Shown here: positions 59,387 to 64,000 of the stretch, piece by piece
How the letters are laid out: every line of letters starts with the position of its first letter
How positions within the stretch are numbered: the stretch's first letter is position 1
Source of the DNA: Cellulomonas chitinilytica
GTDB lineage: Bacteria > Actinomycetota > Actinomycetes > Actinomycetales > Cellulomonadaceae
Assembly: GCF_016862675.1 (NCBI RefSeq)
Contig: NZ_BONK01000002.1
Coordinates: forward strand, 62,001-126,000
DNA length: 64,000 nucleotides
Direction of reading: 5' to 3'
Translations under genes and position numbers: made by a program
Notes under the pieces: model-generated
The model's database searches: none
What the model was told of the DNA's origin: nothing
What the model saw: only the letters and a program-made list of their open reading frames with translations

Positions 59387-61387
59387 TCAGGCGCTCTCGC
59401 GCAGCATCCGCCGGCGGCCCTCGACCTCGACGAGCTCGGCGTACGCGGCCCGGTATCCGTCGGCCGCGGGGTCCATCCGCTGGAGGCGGCCGCGCAGCTC
59501 GGCGATGTGCCGGGTGTACCCGATCTCGATGAGGCTCATGACGACGCCGCGCACGTAGTTCGGCAGGCTCTCGGGCCGGTCCTCCGGCAGGGGTGCGACG
59601 GCGAGCTCGGTGACCAGCGGCCGCACGGGCTCGGCGGCCTGCTCGGCGACGAGCCCGACCCAGCCCGTGGCTGCTCCCCCGGCGGCGGCCTGGACCTCGC
59701 GCGCGGCGGCCACTCCGCCCGCCGCCCGGACGGCCTCGTGCACGGCCCGGTAGGCGGGTGCGGCGAACGCGTCGGCGGCGAGGGCGTCGAACTCGAGCGG
59801 GACGAGGGCGGGCTGCTGCAGGGCGACCTCGAGCGCGGTCCGCTCGATCTGCGCGACGGGGTCGCGGCGGTCGGGGACGGGCATGCGCGCGACCGGCACC
59901 CGGACGGTGTCGTCACGCCCCGGGGCGCCGTCCCGTCGCGGTGCCGGGCCGTCCGCACGGCCGGGGGGGCCGTCGGGGCGACCGGGCGCGCGCGCCGGGC
60001 GCTGGTCGGCGGGCCGCGACGGCGCTCGCGACGCCCCGGCGACCGCCCGGCGGACGGTGTCCAGGTCGTCGATGCCGAGCCAGCCGGCCAGCAGGCGGGT
60101 GTACTCGGGTCGCAGCGCGGCGTCCCGGATGCCGGCGACGACGGGCGCCGCGGCCCGCAGCGCCCCGATCCGCCCCTCGACCGTGGACAGGTCGTGCGCG
60201 GCGAGCGTGGACCGGATGACGAACTCGTACAGCGGCGTCCGGGAGGTCACGAGGGCGAGGACCGCGTCCGGGCCCTTCGCCTGACGCAGCTCGCACGGGT
60301 CCATGCCGGAGCGCTCCACCGCGACGAACGTCTGCGCCGAGAACGACTGGTCCTCGCCGAACGCCCGCAGCGCGGCCTTCTGACCGGCCGCGTCGCCGTC
60401 GAACGTGAAGATGATCTCGCCGCCCACGGACGTGCCGGACGCGAGCTGCACGCCGCTCGTCGAGCCGGAGTCGCCGAGCAGCCGCCGCACGATGCGCGCG
60501 TGGTCGGGGCCGAACGCGGTCCCGCAGGTCGCGACCGCTGTGCCGATGCCGGACAGGTGCATCGCCATGACGTCGGTGTAGCCCTCGACGACGACCACCC
60601 GCTTGTCCCGCTGCATGTCCCGCTTGGCGAGGTCGAGGCCGTACAGCACCTGCGACTTGCGGTACAGCGGGGTCTCGGGGGTGTTGAGGTACTTGGGGCC
60701 CTGGTCCTCGTCGAACAGGCGGCGAGCGCCGAACCCGAGCGTCTCGCCCGTGACCTCTCGGATGGGCCACACGAGGCGGCCGCGGAACCGGTCGTAGATC
60801 CCCCGCTGCCCCTGGCTGACCAGCCCGGACGCGGTCAGCTCGGCCTCCGTGAACCCGCGGCCGCGCAGGTGGCGCAGCAGCCCGTCCCAGCCCTGGGGGG
60901 CGAACCCGACGCCGAACTGCTCGGCGGCGCTGCGGTCGAACCCGCGCTCGGCGAGGAACGCCCGGCCCGCGGCGGCCGCAGGGGTGCTGAGCTGCTCGCG
61001 GTAGAACTCCTCGGCGACGCGGTGCGCGTCGAGCAGCCGGCGGCGGCGGCCGGGCTCCTCACCGGTGCGGGGGGCGGCGCCGTCCTCGTAGCGGAGCTGG
61101 ATGCCGACCCGGCCAGCGAGGTACTCGACCGCCTCCGCGAACCCGAGCCCGTCGACCTTCTGCACGAACGAGATGACGTCGCCGCCCTCGCCGCAGCCGA
61201 AGCAGTGGTACCGGCCCACCTGCGGGCGGACGTGGAACGACGGCGAGCGCTCGTCGTGGAACGGGCACAGGCCCTTGAGCGAGCCGACGCCCGCGGTCTT
61301 CAGCGTGACGTGCTGGCCGACGACGTCCTCGATGCGGACGCGTTCGCGGACCGCCTCCACGTCCTCGCGCACGATGCGTCCCGCCAC
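59387..61387 (-). CDS. dnaG: DNA primase
   Basis: A 666-residue replication primase that makes the RNA primers for lagging-strand synthesis. The CHC2 zinc finger has C41, H44, C62 and C65. The TOPRIM core shows VVVVEGYTDVMAMH and the acidic DGDAAGQKA. The C-terminal helicase-binding region follows a Pro/Arg-rich linker (about 455-510). It lies 52 bp downstream of the dGTPase-like gene in the same direction, an arrangement shared with mycobacteria. Confidence 0.96.
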   Translation of the reverse strand: MAGRIVREDVEAVRERVRIEDVVGQHVTLKTAGVGSLKGLCPFHDERSPSFHVRPQVGRYHCFGCGEGGDVISFVQKVDGLGFAEAVEYLAGRVGIQLRYEDGAAPRTGEEPGRRRRLLDAHRVAEEFYREQLSTPAAAAGRAFLAERGFDRSAAEQFGVGFAPQGWDGLLRHLRGRGFTEAELTASGLVSQGQRGIYDRFRGRLVWPIREVTGETLGFGARRLFDEDQGPKYLNTPETPLYRKSQVLYGLDLAKRDMQRDKRVVVVEGYTDVMAMHLSGIGTAVATCGTAFGPDHARIVRRLLGDSGSTSGVQLASGTSVGGEIIFTFDGDAAGQKAALRAFGEDQSFSAQTFVAVERSGMDPCELRQAKGPDAVLALVTSRTPLYEFVIRSTLAAHDLSTVEGRIGALRAAAPVVAGIRDAALRPEYTRLLAGWLGIDDLDTVRRAVAGASRAPSRPADQRPARAPGRPDGPPGRADGPAPRRDGAPGRDDTVRVPVARMPVPDRRDPVAQIERTALEVALQQPALVPLEFDALAADAFAAPAYRAVHEAVRAAGGVAAAREVQAAAGGAATGWVGLVAEQAAEPVRPLVTELAVAPLPEDRPESLPNYVRGVVMSLIEIGYTRHIAELRGRLQRMDPAADGYRAAYAELVEVEGRRRMLRESA

Positions 61388-61439
61388 GCCGTGAGTCTAG
61401 GCGTCCGGCGGTGCCCTCCCGACCGGGTCCGTGGGCCGG

Positions 61440-62723
61440 TCAGTGCCGGGGCGGGTGAACCAGGCGCGCGTGCAGCTCGGCGGCGGAGACGTCCGTGAGC
61501 GAGGCCACCTGGTCGATGACGACACGCAGGCGGGCGGCGTCGTCCGCGGCCGCCTTCCAGTCGGCGGCGAACGGCGGCTCGAGGGCGAGCGGCGCGCGGT
61601 CGGACATCACGCGGACCAGGTCCGTGAGCACCTCGCGCTGCCGGTGGTACAGCGGCTCGAGCTCGCGCGGGGCCATGACGTACGCGACGGCGAGGCCCTT
61701 GAGGACCAGGATCTCGGCCGTCGTGTCGAGCGGCACCACGAGGTTCGCGGCGTACCGGGTGAGCGGGCCCGGGCCGTACTGCTCGCGGGTCGCCTGCTGC
61801 GCGGCCTTCGCGAACCGGCCGATGAGCTGGCTCGTCGCGTCCTTGAGCATCGCGAGCGCGCCGCGCGACCCGTCGAAGCCGGTGCTCCACAGCCGGGCGG
61901 CGACGAGCCGGTCCATGGCCGCGTGCAGTCCGGCGTCGTCGACGGTGTCGCCGTACCAGGTCTGCACGGCGTCGACGACGCGGGCGCGCTCGTCGGGCCG
62001 TCCCAGCACGGACAGGTCGAGGCGGCCGCCCACGACGGCGTCCTCGACGTCGTGCACCGAGTACGAGATGTCGTCGGCGAGGTCCATGACCTGCGCCTCG
62101 AGGCACTTGCGGCCGTCGGGCGCCTGCTCGCGCAGCCACGTGAACACCGGCAGGTCGTCCTCGTAGACGCCGAACTTGTGGGTCGGGCGGCCGCTCGCGG
62201 CGGACACCGGCCCCTGGCCGTGCCGCCACGGGTACTTCACCGACGCGTCGAGCGACGCGCGCGTGAGGTTGAGACCCACGGCCCGGCCGTCGGGGCCGAC
62301 GACCTTCGGCTCGAGGCGTGTCAGCAGCCGGAGGGTCTGGGCGTTGCCCTCGAAGCCGCCGATCCCCTTGGAGAGCTCCGCGAGCGCCCGCTCGCCGTTG
62401 TGCCCGAACGGCGGATGGCCGAGGTCGTGCGCGAGGCAGGCGGTGTCCACGACGTCGGGGTCGCACCCCAGGACCTTGCCGATCTCACGGCCCACCTGCG
62501 CGACCTCGAGCGTGTGCGTGAGGCGGGTGCGGACGAAGTCGTCGGACGACGGGCCGAGCACCTGCGTCTTGGCACCGAGCCGGCGCAGGGCCGAGGAGTG
62601 CACCAGGCGGGCGCGGTCGCGCTCGAACGCGGTGCGCTCGCGGGACTTCGGGGCCTCGGGCGCCCACCGTTCCCGGTCGGCGTCGACGTAGCCGTCGATG
62701 TCGAGGGTCTCGAGGGCTGTCAC
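61440..62723 (-). CDS. dgt: dGTP triphosphohydrolase-like HD-domain protein
   Basis: A 427-residue HD-family dNTPase. Metal ligands are H70 in RLTHTLEV and H99-D100 in LAHDLGHPPFGHNGE, with a further Asp in MDLADDISYSVHD. Such enzymes cut dGTP or other dNTPs to the nucleoside and tripolyphosphate and regulate dNTP pools. GTG 62723 begins at MTALETLDID. It is followed by dnaG, a linkage between dNTP control and replication priming. Confidence 0.92.
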   Translation of the reverse strand: MTALETLDIDGYVDADRERWAPEAPKSRERTAFERDRARLVHSSALRRLGAKTQVLGPSSDDFVRTRLTHTLEVAQVGREIGKVLGCDPDVVDTACLAHDLGHPPFGHNGERALAELSKGIGGFEGNAQTLRLLTRLEPKVVGPDGRAVGLNLTRASLDASVKYPWRHGQGPVSAASGRPTHKFGVYEDDLPVFTWLREQAPDGRKCLEAQVMDLADDISYSVHDVEDAVVGGRLDLSVLGRPDERARVVDAVQTWYGDTVDDAGLHAAMDRLVAARLWSTGFDGSRGALAMLKDATSQLIGRFAKAAQQATREQYGPGPLTRYAANLVVPLDTTAEILVLKGLAVAYVMAPRELEPLYHRQREVLTDLVRVMSDRAPLALEPPFAADWKAAADDAARLRVVIDQVASLTDVSAAELHARLVHPPRH

Positions 62724-62843
62724 GGGGTCCAGGGTAACGAGGCGGCACGCCGCCTCCGGACCGGCTGTGGATCCGACTGCACACCTGGGCGTCGAGCCGC
62801 GTTCTAAGGGGGCAGGACCGACCGCGACGCACTGGAGGAACCG

Positions 62844-63476
62844 ATGAACCCGAGCACCACGAACGCCGCCCGCCGCCCGCACCGCCGGATCATGGCCGTG
62901 GGCGCCGTCGCCGCTGCCCTGTCCGTCGCCGGGTCCGGCGCCGCGCTGGCCGTCGCGCCGACCTCGTCCGTCGGCAAGGCCGTCTCGGGCGCGCTCGCGC
63001 AGGTCGGCGTCGACTGGTCGTCGATGCCCGACGGGTACACCCGCGAGCAGTACGAGGCGTTCTGGGGCGCCGGGTACACCCCCGAGGACGTCGCGGCGCT
63101 CGGCGCGCTGTGGAGCACCGACGACACGGAGACGAAGGCACGCGCGGGACAGCTGCTCCTCGACGGCGAGCCCGTGCCGATCGCGCCGGGCTCCACGGCC
63201 GGCGAGGTCACGACGCCGGACGCCGGGCCCGAGCAGCCCGCCGCGGGCGCGGCCCCGGCCGACGCCGACGAGTGGGCGTCGATGCCCGACGGCTACACGC
63301 AGGCGCAGTACGAGGCGTTCTGGGGTGCCGGCTACACGGTCGACGACGTCGAGGCGCTGGGCGCGCTGTGGAGCACGGAGGCCACCGAGACCAAGGCACG
63401 GGCGGGGCAGATGCTCCTGGACGGGCAGACTCCTCCTGTGGCGCCCGGCAGCACACCTGCGAGCGCCTCGTCCTGA
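62844..63476 (+). CDS. Secreted protein with two copies of an unrecognised repeat
   Basis: A 210-residue exported protein. A signal peptide of about 37 residues ends near AALAVA. The mature part has two tandem units of about 55 residues, each MPDGYT-x2-QYEAFWGAGYT, then DV-x-ALGALWST, then TETKARAGQ and LLDG; they are about 80% identical and are joined by an Ala/Pro/Glu linker. I know no family with this repeat. The aromatic, helix-like pattern suggests a small helical binding domain. It diverges from dgt. Confidence 0.7.
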   Translation: MNPSTTNAARRPHRRIMAVGAVAAALSVAGSGAALAVAPTSSVGKAVSGALAQVGVDWSSMPDGYTREQYEAFWGAGYTPEDVAALGALWSTDDTETKARAGQLLLDGEPVPIAPGSTAGEVTTPDAGPEQPAAGAAPADADEWASMPDGYTQAQYEAFWGAGYTVDDVEALGALWSTEATETKARAGQMLLDGQTPPVAPGSTPASASS

Positions 63477-63529
63477 CCACGCCGCCCGGCACCCCGACGC
63501 ACCCCGCACGCGAGGAGACGAGCACCGAC

Positions 63530-64000
63530 GTGGACATCCTGACGATGCGCACCGGCTTCGAGGTCGAGCTGCTCGCACCCCCGGGCTCGGACCGGCAGGT
63601 GCTCGCGGACGAGATCGCCGCCCGGCTGCACGGGCACGTCCGGCGCGCGTTCCACGCGGACAGCGAGCCGTCGACGGTGCCGGGGGTCGGCGTGTTCCGC
63701 CACCTGTCGCCCGCGTTCGACGTGGTCGACGCGGACGGCCGCCCGGTGGCGCGCCTCGTCGACGACATCACGATCGCCGCCGACCTGGCCGCGGTGCCCT
63801 CACGTCCGGGGCACCGCGGCTGGTACCGGCTGCTGTCCGACGACGCCCGCCTGCTGCGGCTCGTCGAACGGCACACGGACCCCGCGGCCCCGCTCGCCAC
63901 GGTGCTGGAGCCGGTGGCCGCGCTGCTGGGCGTCGAGGTGGACGTGGTCGGCTCGGCGGCGCGGGTCGACGACGCGGCGGGTGCGACCGTCGCCGTGGCC
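63530..64000 (+). CDS. Amidoligase-like protein, cut by the window end
   Basis: The first 157 codons of a gene that continues past the window. The N-terminus reads TGFEVELLAPPG, with FHADSEPSTVPG and RLVDDITIAADL following, which resembles the amidoligase family (COOH-NH2 ligases of the glutamine-synthetase-like fold). The family assignment is from memory of these motifs and is moderate. GTG 63530 is assumed; ATG 63545 is an alternative. It starts 53 bp after the secreted repeat protein, so they may share an operon. Confidence 0.6.
   Translation, partial: MDILTMRTGFEVELLAPPGSDRQVLADEIAARLHGHVRRAFHADSEPSTVPGVGVFRHLSPAFDVVDADGRPVARLVDDITIAADLAAVPSRPGHRGWYRLLSDDARLLRLVERHTDPAAPLATVLEPVAALLGVEVDVVGSAARVDDAAGATVAVA

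Overview
The window is chromosomal DNA of a high-GC actinobacterium, most likely Cellulomonas or a close relative. Base composition is around 74% G+C with strong G/C at third codon positions, and GTG starts are frequent. The gene content is actinobacterial: a bldC-type regulator, DUF3052, DUF3145, a PucR-family regulator next to fabD, an RNase H/phosphatase fusion and a PPOX/F420-type oxidoreductase. A secreted GH6/GH16/GH64 cluster under a LacI regulator points to a plant or fungal wall-glucan degrader. I see no phage, transposon, CRISPR array or replication origin.

Layout. 1-3.6 kb: a truncated metallo-hydrolase, a VOC protein, an FkbM methyltransferase and small membrane proteins. 3.7-4.1 kb: RNase P RNA on the minus strand. 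4.1-10.6 kb: tautomerase, YaaA, an SLC13-type transporter, then a minus-strand block of RNase H/phosphatase, zinc-ribbon coiled coil, Nif3-like protein and MOSC protein. 10.7-11.9 kb: two lipoproteins and tRNA-Val. 12-21.9 kb: a core-metabolism block (peroxiredoxin, DUF3052, aceE, a FasR-like PucR regulator, fabD-fabH-acpP-fabF) whose order resembles Mycobacterium tuberculosis Rv2238c-Rv2245. The regulator gene and fabD both have an upstream TTTGT-N8-CACAAG element. 21.9-24.7 kb: a three-gene flavin-based electron-transfer module (FMN-binding lipoprotein, ApbE, RnfD/NqrB-like membrane protein fused to a flavin reductase). 24.8-26 kb: DUF3145 and peptide deformylase. 26-29.4 kb: an atypical ABC ATPase, a YhgE/Pip membrane protein and a TetR regulator behind a perfect palindrome.

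29.4-32.3 kb: bldC preceded by what reads as a cyclic-di-GMP-I riboswitch, a DUF1206 protein, tRNA-Met, a beta-carbonic anhydrase and tRNA-Asn. 32.4-37.4 kb: an MFS exporter and a MacB-like ABC exporter divergent from a two-component system. 37.5-44.9 kb: accessory genes including one of unusual composition, an FAD monooxygenase, a secreted beta-propeller, a HAF-repeat protein, DUF808 and dodecin. 45-51.2 kb: a LacI regulator and three secreted glycoside hydrolases, with LacI-type operators before lacI and the GH6 gene. 51.3-57.4 kb: transglutaminase-like protein, then a MoxR-DUF58-VWA-VWA operon with overlapping genes. 57.5-64 kb: DUF4012, dnaG, dGTPase-like protein, a secreted two-repeat protein of unknown function, and the start of an amidoligase-like gene cut by the window end.

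All calls come from reading the sequence. No alignment, structure prediction or database search was run, so family names rest on motifs and memory of the families.
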